64,000 nt of DNA, from the NCBI GenBank assembly GCA_900549995.1, contig URQQ01000010.1, positions 1 to 64,000 on the forward strand. The letters run 5' to 3'. The DNA is from an uncultured Lachnospiraceae bacterium (GTDB lineage Bacteria > Bacillota > Clostridia > Lachnospirales > Lachnospiraceae). The notes below the pieces were generated by a model. That model saw only the letters and a list, made by a program, of their open reading frames with translations, ran no database searches and was not told the origin of the DNA. A program made the translations under genes and the position numbers. Below are positions 53,230-61,568 of the stretch, one piece after another (within the stretch, counting starts at the first letter, position 1; every line of letters starts with the position of its first letter).

Positions 53230-53326
53230 CTTAATATTTTTTTAATGTGCAGAAATGAATCTAAACAGGATCTTAACAGTTCCCGCGGTGATATTAGCAC
53301 GGTCTTAACATGGATCGGTCTACAAT
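53230..53326 (+). promoter_or_regulatory. Array of six response-regulator half-sites before the trk operon
   Basis: Three direct-repeat pairs are visible: CTTAATA/TTTAATG (53230, 53241), CTAAACA/CTTAACA (53261, 53272) and ATTAGCA/CTTAACA (53293, 53304). Members of each pair are 11 bp apart, and pairs are 31-32 bp apart (three helical turns). The last site lies just before a -10-like TACAAT (53321-53326) where the -35 box is poor. This is the geometry of OmpR/PhoB-type activators. The KdpE-like regulator encoded at the operon's end is the obvious candidate. Confidence 0.65.
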
Positions 53327-53376
53327 AAACGTATAAAAAGAGAAGACTGTAACAGTGGGAAAAGAGGGTGAGGAAT

Positions 53377-53859
53377 ATGTTGATCAAGGCAATTGCGGTT
53401 ACCGCATGTGCAGTTTTGCTGTATATATATGGGATGTATCTGATGAAAAAAATTGACCGGTTTCTGGAAGTGAACCACAGACAGGAACCTGACTGTCCGG
53501 TTTGCAGGGAAAATGCGATTGTATTTGGCAGCGGGAAGGCTGTGAAACAGATCTGCGAAATACTCAGGGAACATAAAGTTCATCCGGTCTGTGTGAAAGA
53601 AGTGGGATTTAAAAGGGAAGAGGGAAACATCCGTTATATCATTACCGTCTCGGCATCCGATGTTGATAATCTTACCATGTGCCGGCTGGCAGGAAAATTC
53701 TATGATCTGAGAGGCAGTTACAGCATATGCAATGAGGAGGAAAACCGCCATATGTATAAAAGAGCGGCAGTGGATGTACTGACCAGAGAAGAAATCATAC
53801 AGAAAATCTGTGAGTTTTCTGAAGAAAAGGAGCAGGTGGGTTATGAGCGTATTATATAA
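53377..53859 (+). CDS. Membrane-tethered RCK-N-like protein
   Basis: This 160-residue protein has one N-terminal transmembrane helix (about residues 3-24), a short linker with CPVC, and a soluble domain. The pattern IVFGSGKAVKQICEIL, then YIITVSASDVDNLTMCRLAGKFY, then an Asn/Glu-rich turn and AAVDVLTREEIIQKI resembles the TrkA-N (RCK) Rossmann fold of potassium-channel regulators. The glycine loop is degenerate (GSGKAVKQI instead of GxGxxG), so NAD binding is doubtful. I chose the ATG at 53377, preceded by GAGG; the GTG at 53368 is less likely. It overlaps trkH by 17 bp, so it is coupled to the K+ transporter. I know no named family for it. Confidence 0.65.
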   Translation: MLIKAIAVTACAVLLYIYGMYLMKKIDRFLEVNHRQEPDCPVCRENAIVFGSGKAVKQICEILREHKVHPVCVKEVGFKREEGNIRYIITVSASDVDNLTMCRLAGKFYDLRGSYSICNEEENRHMYKRAAVDVLTREEIIQKICEFSEEKEQVGYERII

Positions 53860-55183
53860 ACGACTGACACAGACACAGATGATAGCGATCGGATATGTTC
53901 TTGTGATACTGACAGGCACACTGCTTTTAATGCTTCCGGTATCATCGAAATCCGGGGAGGTGACGGGATTTGCAGATTCACTTTTCACCGCCACATCCGC
54001 ATCCTGTGTCACCGGACTGGTGATTGCAGATACCTTCCGCCACTGGTCACTCTTTGGCCAGTGGGTCATCCTGGGGCTGATCCAGATCGGCGGACTGGGC
54101 TTTATGACGATCGGAGTATTTTTCGCCATATTGCTGCGGAGAAAAATCGGACTAAAAACAAGGGGAGTACTTCAGGAAAGTGTCAATTCACTTCAGATTG
54201 GAGGGATTGTCCGTCTTGCCAAAAAGATTATGAAAGGAACGATATTTTTCGAGGGAATCGGAGCGGTCATTTTATCAACAAGGTTTATTCCGGAGATGGG
54301 CTTTTTGAAAGGGCTCTATTATGGGATTTTTCATTCCGTTTCTGCGTTCTGCAATGCGGGATTTGACCTGATGGGGGCAGGGGCAGCATACACTTCCTTT
54401 ACAGGATACTATGATGACTGGGTGGTGAATCTTACCATCATGTCTCTGATTATCATCGGGGGAATTGGGTTCTTTGTATGGAGTGACATCTCCGTCCACA
54501 GGGGCAGTATCAAGAACTACAGCCTCCATACGAAGATTGTGCTGATCACAACAGCCGCGCTCGTGTTTGGCGGGGCAGTCCTGTTTTATGTGTTTGAATA
54601 TTCCAGATTATTTTCAGGGATGACAGAAAGCGGCAAAGTCCTGAGTTCCCTGTTCAGTTCGGTGACCGCAAGAACTGCGGGATTTAATACCGTGGATACA
54701 GCCTCACTTAGTGACAGCAGTAAAATGCTGACGATGATCCTGATGTTTATCGGGGGAAGTCCTGGTTCTACGGCGGGCGGTATTAAGACGACGACATTTG
54801 TAGTGTTGATGGTCTATGTGAGGGCGAATCTGAAAAATGAGAAATACTGTAACATTTTTAACCGCCGGCTGGATGACGGCGCGATCAGGAAAGCAAGTAC
54901 GGTGCTCTGTACGAATCTGTTTCTGGCGGTAGCGGCAACTTTGATGATCTCATCGATGGAAACGGTGGGGCTTATGGATATACTGTTTGAAGTATTATCG
55001 GCGATCGGGACAGTTGGCATGTCAACCGGGATTACAAGAAGTCTTGGAACAGGATCGCAGATTGTGCTGATTTTTCTTATGTACTGCGGCAGAATCGGAA
55101 GTCTGACTTTTGCACTTTCATTCAGAGGACATAAGCAGCAGGCACCGGTGACACAGCCGGTGGAAAAGATTACGATTGGGTAG
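53843..55183 (+). CDS. trkH: TrkH/KtrB-type potassium uptake protein
   Basis: This 446-residue protein is the ion-conducting subunit of a Trk/Ktr K+ uptake system. It has the four-fold M1-P-M2 layout with selectivity-filter-like glycines (SASCVTGL, SAFCNAGFDLMG, TARTAGFNTVD and SAIGTVGMSTG). The third and fourth filters are well conserved. The start at 53843 overlaps the upstream RCK-like gene. trkA follows after 17 bp, giving the complete uptake unit. Confidence 0.93.
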   Translation: MSVLYKRLTQTQMIAIGYVLVILTGTLLLMLPVSSKSGEVTGFADSLFTATSASCVTGLVIADTFRHWSLFGQWVILGLIQIGGLGFMTIGVFFAILLRRKIGLKTRGVLQESVNSLQIGGIVRLAKKIMKGTIFFEGIGAVILSTRFIPEMGFLKGLYYGIFHSVSAFCNAGFDLMGAGAAYTSFTGYYDDWVVNLTIMSLIIIGGIGFFVWSDISVHRGSIKNYSLHTKIVLITTAALVFGGAVLFYVFEYSRLFSGMTESGKVLSSLFSSVTARTAGFNTVDTASLSDSSKMLTMILMFIGGSPGSTAGGIKTTTFVVLMVYVRANLKNEKYCNIFNRRLDDGAIRKASTVLCTNLFLAVAATLMISSMETVGLMDILFEVLSAIGTVGMSTGITRSLGTGSQIVLIFLMYCGRIGSLTFALSFRGHKQQAPVTQPVEKITIG

Positions 55184-55200
55184 AAGAGAGGGAAAGGAAT

Positions 55201-55854
55201 ATGAAATCAATATTAATTATAGGACTTGGACGTTTTGGACATCATTTGTGCAGTAATATGATGAATCTTGGCAACGAGGTAATGATCATCGACCGGGATG
55301 AGAATGCGATGGCGGATCTGCTGAATATCGCTACGGCAGCGAAAGTCGGCGACTGCACGAATGAAGAAGTATTGAGAAGTCTCGGGGTGGGAAATTTTGA
55401 TCTCTGTTTTGTCTGCATTGGCTCGAATTTTCAAAGCAGTCTGGAGATTACAAGCCTGGTCAAAGAACTGGGAGGCAGATATGTAATCAGCAAGGCAAAC
55501 CGGGATATACATGCAAAGTTCCTTCTGAGAAATGGTGCAGATGAAGTGTTTTATCCTGACAGGGACATTGCGGAGAGGCTTGCGGTAAAACATAGCGCGA
55601 ACCATGTATTCGACTATATCGAGCTGACGGAAGGATATTCTATTTATGAGATTCCGCCGATGCACAGCTGGATCGGAAAAAGTATCCGCCAGGTCGATAT
55701 CCGGGCGAAATACCATGTAAGTATCATTGGGGTTAAGCAGGAAGGAAAGCTTCAGATTCTTCCGCATGCGGATTATGTACTGAATGGAGGAGAACATCTG
55801 ATGCTGATCGGTCTGAAACAGGATGTTGATAAAATCTTGTCAAATATGCGCTGA
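55201..55854 (+). CDS. trkA: TrkA/KtrA-type RCK regulatory subunit
   Basis: This 217-residue cytoplasmic protein has an RCK-N Rossmann domain (GLGRFGHHLC, residues 7-16; acidic IIDRDENAM at the end of strand 2) and an RCK-C domain from about 135. It forms rings that gate TrkH in response to NAD(H), ATP or ADP and cyclic di-AMP. It has one RCK unit, as KtrA does, not the tandem form of E. coli TrkA. GGAAAGGAAT precedes the ATG. Confidence 0.93.
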   Translation: MKSILIIGLGRFGHHLCSNMMNLGNEVMIIDRDENAMADLLNIATAAKVGDCTNEEVLRSLGVGNFDLCFVCIGSNFQSSLEITSLVKELGGRYVISKANRDIHAKFLLRNGADEVFYPDRDIAERLAVKHSANHVFDYIELTEGYSIYEIPPMHSWIGKSIRQVDIRAKYHVSIIGVKQEGKLQILPHADYVLNGGEHLMLIGLKQDVDKILSNMR

Positions 55855-55941
55855 TGATGATAGAATAAAAGAAACTTAAGGATTTGGGGCTGGCACTGTC
55901 AATGTGCCAGCTCTGGGCATTTTGGAAGGAACGTTAAACAT

Positions 55942-57378
55942 ATGCAGATCGCAGGATTGAAATTACCAAAACAGACAATGAAATATATACTGCGCTTTAT
56001 AGCAATTATGGTCTGTACGACTGTCTTTTCCATACTTCTGAGCAGGGCAGGGATCGGAAAAGAGAATACACTGATGGTTTTTATGGTGGGAGTGCTTTTG
56101 ATTACAGCTTTCACCGGAGGATATCAGTATGGAATTGTAGGCTCCATCTCAAGTGTCATGATATTTAATTATTTCTTTACGGCGCCGCTCCATACATTTG
56201 CGATTACAAATTCCAATGACATTGTGCTGATTGTGTTTTTTTTACTGGCATCCTTTATTTCTTCCAGCCTGACCGTGAGATTCCAGCAGCAGCTTAAGAT
56301 ATCCAAGCAGAATGTACAGATTGCCAATCTGCTCTATGAGATGTCAGAGAGCTTCATTAATGTGACCGGCAAAGAAAATATTGTGGAGCTTGGAATTCAA
56401 TATATATATGAACATACACATTATGAAAGTGCCGTGGAACTTCTGGATGAGACGGTGGTAGATGGGGCAAAAGGGGAGTATACATCGAAAGACTATATGA
56501 TGTTTCCGATCATCGGACTGACGAAACAGATTGGAATATTGAGAGTATATAATCACAATCAGGGTTTGACCAAAGAGGAAGAACTGCTGATTAAGACGGC
56601 TGCGAACCAGACCGGTATCGCGCTTGACAGGGAGATGATCTATGCCCAGCAGGAAGAGACCAAGGTTCAGATGGAGAAGGAGCATATGAAGAGCAGTATG
56701 CTTCGGAGTATTTCCCATGACTTCAGGACACCACTTACCGGGATTATCGGAGACTGCGGATATCTGCTTGAGGCAGAGGAACTGGAGGCCGAGACGGTCA
56801 AGCAGCTGGCCGGGGATATCAGTGAACAGTCGCTGTGGCTGATGAAAATGATGGAGAATGTCCTGAGTATGACGAAGATTGAAAGCGGGCAATTCTATGT
56901 TGACAAACAGCCGGAAGTGGTAGATGATATAGTTAATGAGGCTGTAACCCATGTCATCGGACTGAAGGATAAACGCAGGTTTTCTGTCTCTCTTCCCGAC
57001 GATGTTATCGTTGTGGATGCAGACGGCAAGATGTTGATTCAGGTGGTAATTAATCTTTTGGATAATGCAGTAAAGCATACGAAAGAGAACGGAAGAATTT
57101 CATTAGGCGTATCTTATCGGGGCGGGAAAGCCTTTTTTCAGGTTGAGGACGACGGTGAGGGCATTGAAGAGGGAATGGAAGAGAAGATCTTTGATGAGTT
57201 CGTATCACTGTCGGGGACTCATTCTGATAAGAAAAGAGGAATCGGCCTTGGCCTGACAATATGTAAAGCAGTAGTGGATGCACATGGGGGACGCATATGG
57301 GCTGAGAACAGGATAGAAGGCGGAGCCAGGTTTATGTTCTGGCTGAACGCAAGACAGGTAGGAATGGATGGAAGATAA
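55942..57378 (+). CDS. KdpD-like sensor histidine kinase (without KdpD N-domain)
   Basis: This 478-residue kinase has four transmembrane helices of the DUF4118/KdpD type (about 17-105), a GAF-like segment (about 130-235), a HisKA domain with the phospho-His in RSISHDFRTPL and a full ATPase domain (NLLDNAVKHT, DDGEGIEEG, GIGLGLTICK). It lacks the N-terminal KdpD/UspA sensor part of E. coli KdpD. The trk genes upstream suggest that it senses potassium or osmotic state. It overlaps the response regulator by 11 bp. A GC-rich hairpin (GCTGGCAC/GTGCCAGC) sits in the gap after trkA. Confidence 0.9.
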   Translation: MQIAGLKLPKQTMKYILRFIAIMVCTTVFSILLSRAGIGKENTLMVFMVGVLLITAFTGGYQYGIVGSISSVMIFNYFFTAPLHTFAITNSNDIVLIVFFLLASFISSSLTVRFQQQLKISKQNVQIANLLYEMSESFINVTGKENIVELGIQYIYEHTHYESAVELLDETVVDGAKGEYTSKDYMMFPIIGLTKQIGILRVYNHNQGLTKEEELLIKTAANQTGIALDREMIYAQQEETKVQMEKEHMKSSMLRSISHDFRTPLTGIIGDCGYLLEAEELEAETVKQLAGDISEQSLWLMKMMENVLSMTKIESGQFYVDKQPEVVDDIVNEAVTHVIGLKDKRRFSVSLPDDVIVVDADGKMLIQVVINLLDNAVKHTKENGRISLGVSYRGGKAFFQVEDDGEGIEEGMEEKIFDEFVSLSGTHSDKKRGIGLGLTICKAVVDAHGGRIWAENRIEGGARFMFWLNARQVGMDGR

Positions 57379-58066
57379 AAAAGAGATACTGATCGTTGAA
57401 GATGATAAATATATTCTGAATTTCATATCGATGACTCTGAAAAAAGAGGGGTACGGGTATGTGACGGCGAAGTCAGCGGCAGAGGCTTCCAGCCTTTTTT
57501 ATGCGAATCAGCCGGATCTTGTCATACTTGATCTTGGGCTCCCTGACCGGGATGGGATGGAAGTGATCGCGGCAATACGGGAGAGATCCGCAGTACCGAT
57601 CATCGTTGTCTCTGCAAGGCAGGAAGAGAAAGAGAAAATCAAAGCCCTTGATCTCGGGGCGGATGACTATGTTACGAAGCCGTTTTATATGGGAGAGCTG
57701 ATGGCGAGAATCCGCGCGGCTTTCAGAAAATCAGCGGCAGTAAAAAATGAATTTACCGGGGATGTATTTGAATGTGATTATCTGGTTGTCGATAATGAGA
57801 AGCATCAGGTACTGGTAGATGGATGTGAGATTCATCTGACACCGATTGAATTTAAAATATTGAACCTTTTGATTATGAACAGAGGAAAAGTTCTGACACA
57901 TAATTATATTATTGATGAGATCTGGGGGCACATGGAAGGTGTTGAACCGGGGAACCTCAGAGTTTTTATGGCGACATTGCGCAGAAAAATTGAAAAGGAG
58001 CCGGCAAATCCAAGATTTATCCTGACAGAGGTAGGTGTTGGGTATCGGTTCAGAGAGCAGCAGTAA
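57368..58066 (+). CDS. OmpR-family response regulator (KdpE-like)
   Basis: This 232-residue regulator has a receiver domain with the phospho-Asp in LVILDLGLPDRDG, the Lys in YVTKPF, and a C-terminal winged helix (LTPIEFKILNLLIMNRGKVLTHNYI). The PF and LGLPD features match KdpE. It is translated with the kinase (11-bp overlap). It would act on OmpR-type direct repeats such as those upstream of the trk operon at 53230-53310. Confidence 0.92.
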   Translation: MEDKKEILIVEDDKYILNFISMTLKKEGYGYVTAKSAAEASSLFYANQPDLVILDLGLPDRDGMEVIAAIRERSAVPIIVVSARQEEKEKIKALDLGADDYVTKPFYMGELMARIRAAFRKSAAVKNEFTGDVFECDYLVVDNEKHQVLVDGCEIHLTPIEFKILNLLIMNRGKVLTHNYIIDEIWGHMEGVEPGNLRVFMATLRRKIEKEPANPRFILTEVGVGYRFREQQ

Positions 58067-58089
58067 GCAGGTTTGCGGAGGAATCTGGG

Positions 58090-59760
58090 ATGGAAAATCA
58101 GACAGCGGCAGGGTTTACTTATAGTGAAGATAAGCTTTATCCGGCATTAATAAAGAGTACGGATGATTATATTTATGTGTGCAACATGAAGACGGGAGTA
58201 TTCTGTTATCCGCCGAATATGGTGGAAGAATTCGGACTTCCGGGGAGAGTGATGGCAGATGCGCTTGATTTCTGGCGTCTAAAGATCCATCCAAATGACT
58301 GGGATACATTTCTTGAGGCAAACATGGAAATTGTCAGCGGGAAATCAGAAAGCCATTCTGTAGAGTACAGGGCAATGAATAAGGATGGAGAGTGGGTCTG
58401 GCTTCGGTGCCGCGGGAATCTGGAGCGTGACAGCGAGGGGAATCCGGAAGTTTTTGCAGGAATTATTACCAATCTTGGGAAGAAGAATAAGGTGGATCCT
58501 CTGACCGGGCTGTTTAATAAATATGGTTTTGAAGCGAAATGTACAGATAATCTGGAGAAATGGGGCAGCCGGGAAACGATATTTATGAAGATAGATATTG
58601 ATGACTTTCACAGAATCAACCGTCTTTATAATCTGCAGTTTGGAGATGAAGTGATCCGGATCATTGCCCAGCGGATCCAGTCGCTTCTGCCGGTGAACAC
58701 AATGCTTTACCGTCTGGACGGGGATGAATTTGTAATTGTGATAAAAGACGGCGGAGCGCAGGATGCATGTACGCTTTATGAGAAGCTGAAAAGTTCTTTC
58801 AGCCGTCAGCAGGTTTTTGATAATAAGAAGTTCTACTGTACATTATCCTGTGGCTGTGTGGCGATTCCGAAAGATACGGATAATTATGAGGAACTTTGCA
58901 AATATCTGGATTGTGCTGTGGAGTATGCGAAAAAGCGTGGAAAAAACAGAATGGAATTCTTTACCGACGAGTTGATCAGCCATAGTGAGCGTTCCATTGA
59001 CCTGACAGAAATTCTCCGCGAAAGTATGGAGAATGGATTTGAGGGGTTCCAGATGTATTACCAGCCGATTGTGGACAGAGAGCAGAATCTGGCAGGCGCA
59101 GAAGCGCTGGCACGGTTCAGATGCGATAAATACGGTGAGATTTCCCCGGTAGAATTTATCCCCCTGCTTGAAAGCAGTGGTCTGATTCTGGAAGCCGGAA
59201 AATGGATTTTTGCAGAGGCCGCCTCGAGATGTAAAAAGTGGCTGCGCATGAAACCGGACTTTCAGATGGGAATTAACCTTTCCTGCCTGCAGCTGGAAGA
59301 TGAATCGCAGGCCTCTTACATGAAAAAGGTGGTCAGCGACCTGGGGCTTCATCCGGGGAATCTTGTTTTAGAGGCTACAGAGAGCCATCTGGCAGCAAAT
59401 ATAGGTAAATTTTATGAGACACTCCGGCAGATACAGGAGATGGGGATTTATACGTCTATGGATGATTTCGGGACAGGATATTCCTCCCTTGGCATTCTGA
59501 AGCAGGCTCCGTTTAACATTGTTAAAATTGACAGAACGTTCGTAAAAGGAATCAAAGACAGCCAGTTTGACTATACGTTTATAAAGCTGGTAGTGGAACT
59601 GTGCCACATCAATGGTATCGGGGTATGTATTGAGGGTGTGGAAGAAAGGGAAGAACTTCTGACTCTGCACACGATTGATCTGGATTATATGCAGGGATTT
59701 TTATTTGGCAGACCGGTTCCGCCTGAGGAATTTGAACGGAAATTTTTTAATATGCAATAA
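58090..59760 (+). CDS. PAS-GGDEF-EAL cyclic di-GMP signalling protein
   Basis: This 556-residue cytoplasmic protein has an N-terminal PAS-like domain (about 20-130), a GGDEF domain and an EAL domain. The GGDEF site reads DGDEF (210-214), a variant that often but not always keeps cyclase activity. The EAL side looks complete: EAL (338-340), ESHLAAN, DDFGTGYSSL (458 onward), a catalytic-type EGVEE and QGFLFGRP. Phosphodiesterase function is therefore more likely than net synthesis. It starts 23 bp after the KdpE-like gene and may share its mRNA. Confidence 0.88.
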   Translation: MENQTAAGFTYSEDKLYPALIKSTDDYIYVCNMKTGVFCYPPNMVEEFGLPGRVMADALDFWRLKIHPNDWDTFLEANMEIVSGKSESHSVEYRAMNKDGEWVWLRCRGNLERDSEGNPEVFAGIITNLGKKNKVDPLTGLFNKYGFEAKCTDNLEKWGSRETIFMKIDIDDFHRINRLYNLQFGDEVIRIIAQRIQSLLPVNTMLYRLDGDEFVIVIKDGGAQDACTLYEKLKSSFSRQQVFDNKKFYCTLSCGCVAIPKDTDNYEELCKYLDCAVEYAKKRGKNRMEFFTDELISHSERSIDLTEILRESMENGFEGFQMYYQPIVDREQNLAGAEALARFRCDKYGEISPVEFIPLLESSGLILEAGKWIFAEAASRCKKWLRMKPDFQMGINLSCLQLEDESQASYMKKVVSDLGLHPGNLVLEATESHLAANIGKFYETLRQIQEMGIYTSMDDFGTGYSSLGILKQAPFNIVKIDRTFVKGIKDSQFDYTFIKLVVELCHINGIGVCIEGVEEREELLTLHTIDLDYMQGFLFGRPVPPEEFERKFFNMQ

Positions 59761-59764
59761 GTAT

Positions 59765-59792
59765 AAGAGGCTGCCTGCGAAGACAGCCTCTT
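59765..59792. terminator. Terminator after the GGDEF-EAL gene
   Basis: AAGAGGCTG pairs with CAGCCTCTT around 10 nt, then ATTATTG; it also serves the convergent hydrolase gene. Confidence 0.75.
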
Positions 59793-59793
59793 A

Positions 59794-60621
59794 TTATTGA
59801 AAGTGATGTTTGGTAAGGAAATGATCGATGATAAAGTTATATTCGGCGGCATGGGTAAACAGTCCAAGATGACCTGCATGATTTACAACCGTAAGCTGGG
59901 CATCCGGAATGGAGTCTGCAACCGACTGGGTATATTTCTTCCGCATGAGATCACTGTCACCTGCAATTACAAGCGCCGGGACATGGATTGTTTTTAACTC
60001 TTCCGGAGGGATTTCCCAGGAAGGTTCGGATGCTTCTTGGGACGTTTTCCTGCGTTTCACCGGAAGATGGAATTTCTCCAGGAGACTGTAGATTTTATCT
60101 TCCGCCTGATTCAGAGTCCGGATCAGCGGCTTCAGATTCTCCGAGGGAAGATTCAGGCTGGTAACGATAAATCCCAGTATCCTTTGCGGGAAGTGAAGAG
60201 CCAGTTCCAATACAGTATTGCCCCCGTCACCAAAACCGAGGAACAGTGCTTTAGGTATTTTCAAATAGTCAAGTACCATCAGGGCATCCTGGGCAAGAAG
60301 CTCTGGAGTCAGTACATATGGCCCGAGAGAAGAAGGACCGTGTCCTCTTGTGTCAATCAGGATGCAGCAGCAGTGGTCTTTGAAGTATTCTACCTGCTGT
60401 GAGAACACCTGATGTTTCTGGCCGTTCCCGTGGAGAAGAACAAGAGGGGTGCCATTCCCTGTCATTTCATAGTATACAGATGCACCGTCAGGTGTAATCA
60501 GTGTGCCGGAAGAAGGAACCGAAAAAGAAGGTGCCTGCTGTATGCGCATCCGGTGGGTTTTGTTCCAGCGGCTTGCCTGCCGGTGGTTCCAGTGCCTTTC
60601 AGTTCTTTTGGGATTATTCAT
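59794..60621 (-). CDS. Alpha/beta hydrolase-fold protein with Gly at the nucleophile
   Basis: This 275-residue protein has the alpha/beta hydrolase fold: oxyanion HGNG (64-67), the DTRGHG turn, an elbow GFGDGGN (129-135), a late acid GDSD and a catalytic-type His in NHAGHLG. The elbow should read GFSDGG, but residue 131 is Gly. The codon is GGT where AGT would encode Ser, so ordinary Ser-hydrolase chemistry is unlikely unless this is a sequencing error. I start at 60621 because GGAGGATAAAAGGC precedes it. The N-terminal 40 residues are basic and probably disordered. Function is unknown. Confidence 0.83.
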   Translation of the reverse strand: MNNPKRTERHWNHRQASRWNKTHRMRIQQAPSFSVPSSGTLITPDGASVYYEMTGNGTPLVLLHGNGQKHQVFSQQVEYFKDHCCCILIDTRGHGPSSLGPYVLTPELLAQDALMVLDYLKIPKALFLGFGDGGNTVLELALHFPQRILGFIVTSLNLPSENLKPLIRTLNQAEDKIYSLLEKFHLPVKRRKTSQEASEPSWEIPPEELKTIHVPALVIAGDSDLMRKKYTQSVADSIPDAQLTVVNHAGHLGLFTHAAEYNFIIDHFLTKHHFQ

Positions 60622-60787
60622 GCCTTTTATCCTCCGTTCATACTGTCTGTTTGGAAACGGTTTTTTCAAACACGCTCAAATCTAAGATTATTATATACCA
60701 GACTTCGTTTTAATACAATCTGGTAAGGAGTAAATTACAGATGCCGTCAAAATGCATAAAAAATATGTGTTAATTCTATGACAATTA

Positions 60788-60816
60788 TTGACTATTACCA
60801 TATGCCGTGATAAAAT
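60788..60816 (+). promoter_or_regulatory. Promoter of the glycine riboswitch/gcvH operon
   Basis: TTGACT (60788-60793) and TAAAAT (60811-60816) are 17 bp apart, about 35 bp before the riboswitch. Confidence 0.72.
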
Positions 60817-60851
60817 TTGCCTAGCAATGAATAATATGCAGCATCGGTTGA

Positions 60852-61056
60852 TGGATTCGGGAGAGACTGTAAAGCAGCGCCGAAGGTGAAGTTGTAGTAA
60901 ACTCTCAGGCAAAAGGACCGGATCCGGACGAAACTCTGGAAAGTGTAAAACACACCCACGAAGCAATTCGCCTTTCGATAAGGAGAAGAATCTTTCAGGT
61001 AAGAAGACAGAGACACATAAAAGCACATAGAGAGGCTGTTTATGTGTCTTTTTATG
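60852..61056 (+). promoter_or_regulatory. Tandem glycine riboswitch with terminator
   Basis: The first aptamer (about 60852-60928) has GGGAGAGACTG, CGCCGAAGGTGAAG and ACTCTCAGGCAAAAGGACC. The second (about 60929-61018) has ACTCTGGAAAG, ACCCACGAAGCAATTCGCC and CTTTCAGGTAAGAAGACAG. Both are classic glycine-aptamer signatures joined by a short linker. An intrinsic terminator follows (GACACATAAA at 61012-61021 with TTTATGTGTC at 61039-61048, then T-rich). Glycine binding would prevent termination and turn on gcvH and lplA. Confidence 0.92.
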
Positions 61057-61165
61057 GTACAGCGTTTCCTGACGGTTTCATTGGATCAGTCGTCCGCTGT
61101 ACCAGATAATCTCAGGTGTACACGTTTCAGTGCAGAGGACAGAACCGGTAGAAAAGGAGGAAATA

Positions 61166-61543
61166 ATGAGTTATCCAGAAGAATTAAAGTACACAAAATC
61201 CCATGAATGGGTGAAGTATCTGGACGATACGACAGCACTGGTCGGATTGACAGATTATGCCCAGGAGGCATTAGGTGATCTTGTATTTGCGAATTTACCA
61301 GAGGTGGGAGATGAGATGGAAGCCGGAGAAAGTTTCGCAGATGTAGAGTCTGTGAAAGCAGTATCTGATGTTTACTCACCAGTCACAGGCGTTGTAGCGG
61401 AAGTCAATGAAGATCTTCTGGACAGCCCGGAGCTGATTAATGAGCAGCCATATGAGGCATGGTTTGTCAAAGTAGAGAATATTACAGACACAGAAAGCTT
61501 TTTAACAGCCGGGGAGTATGACGAGTTTGTAAAATCAGAATAG
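61166..61543 (+). CDS. gcvH: Glycine cleavage system H protein
   Basis: This 125-residue lipoyl-carrier protein begins with KSHEWVKYLDD and carries the lipoylated Lys in ESVKAVSDVYSP. It shuttles the aminomethyl group in glycine cleavage and can also act as a lipoate relay to other enzymes. AAGGAGG precedes the ATG at 61166. No gcvT, gcvPA or gcvPB is in the window; lplA follows. The glycine riboswitch sits directly upstream. Confidence 0.95.
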   Translation: MSYPEELKYTKSHEWVKYLDDTTALVGLTDYAQEALGDLVFANLPEVGDEMEAGESFADVESVKAVSDVYSPVTGVVAEVNEDLLDSPELINEQPYEAWFVKVENITDTESFLTAGEYDEFVKSE

Positions 61544-61568
61544 TCAAAGAGAAAGTTGAGGCAGGAGA

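Noticed and set aside
61166..61543. gcvH as part of a glycine reductase or full cleavage operon
   Set aside because: No gcvT/gcvP, grd or selenocysteine genes are present in the window.
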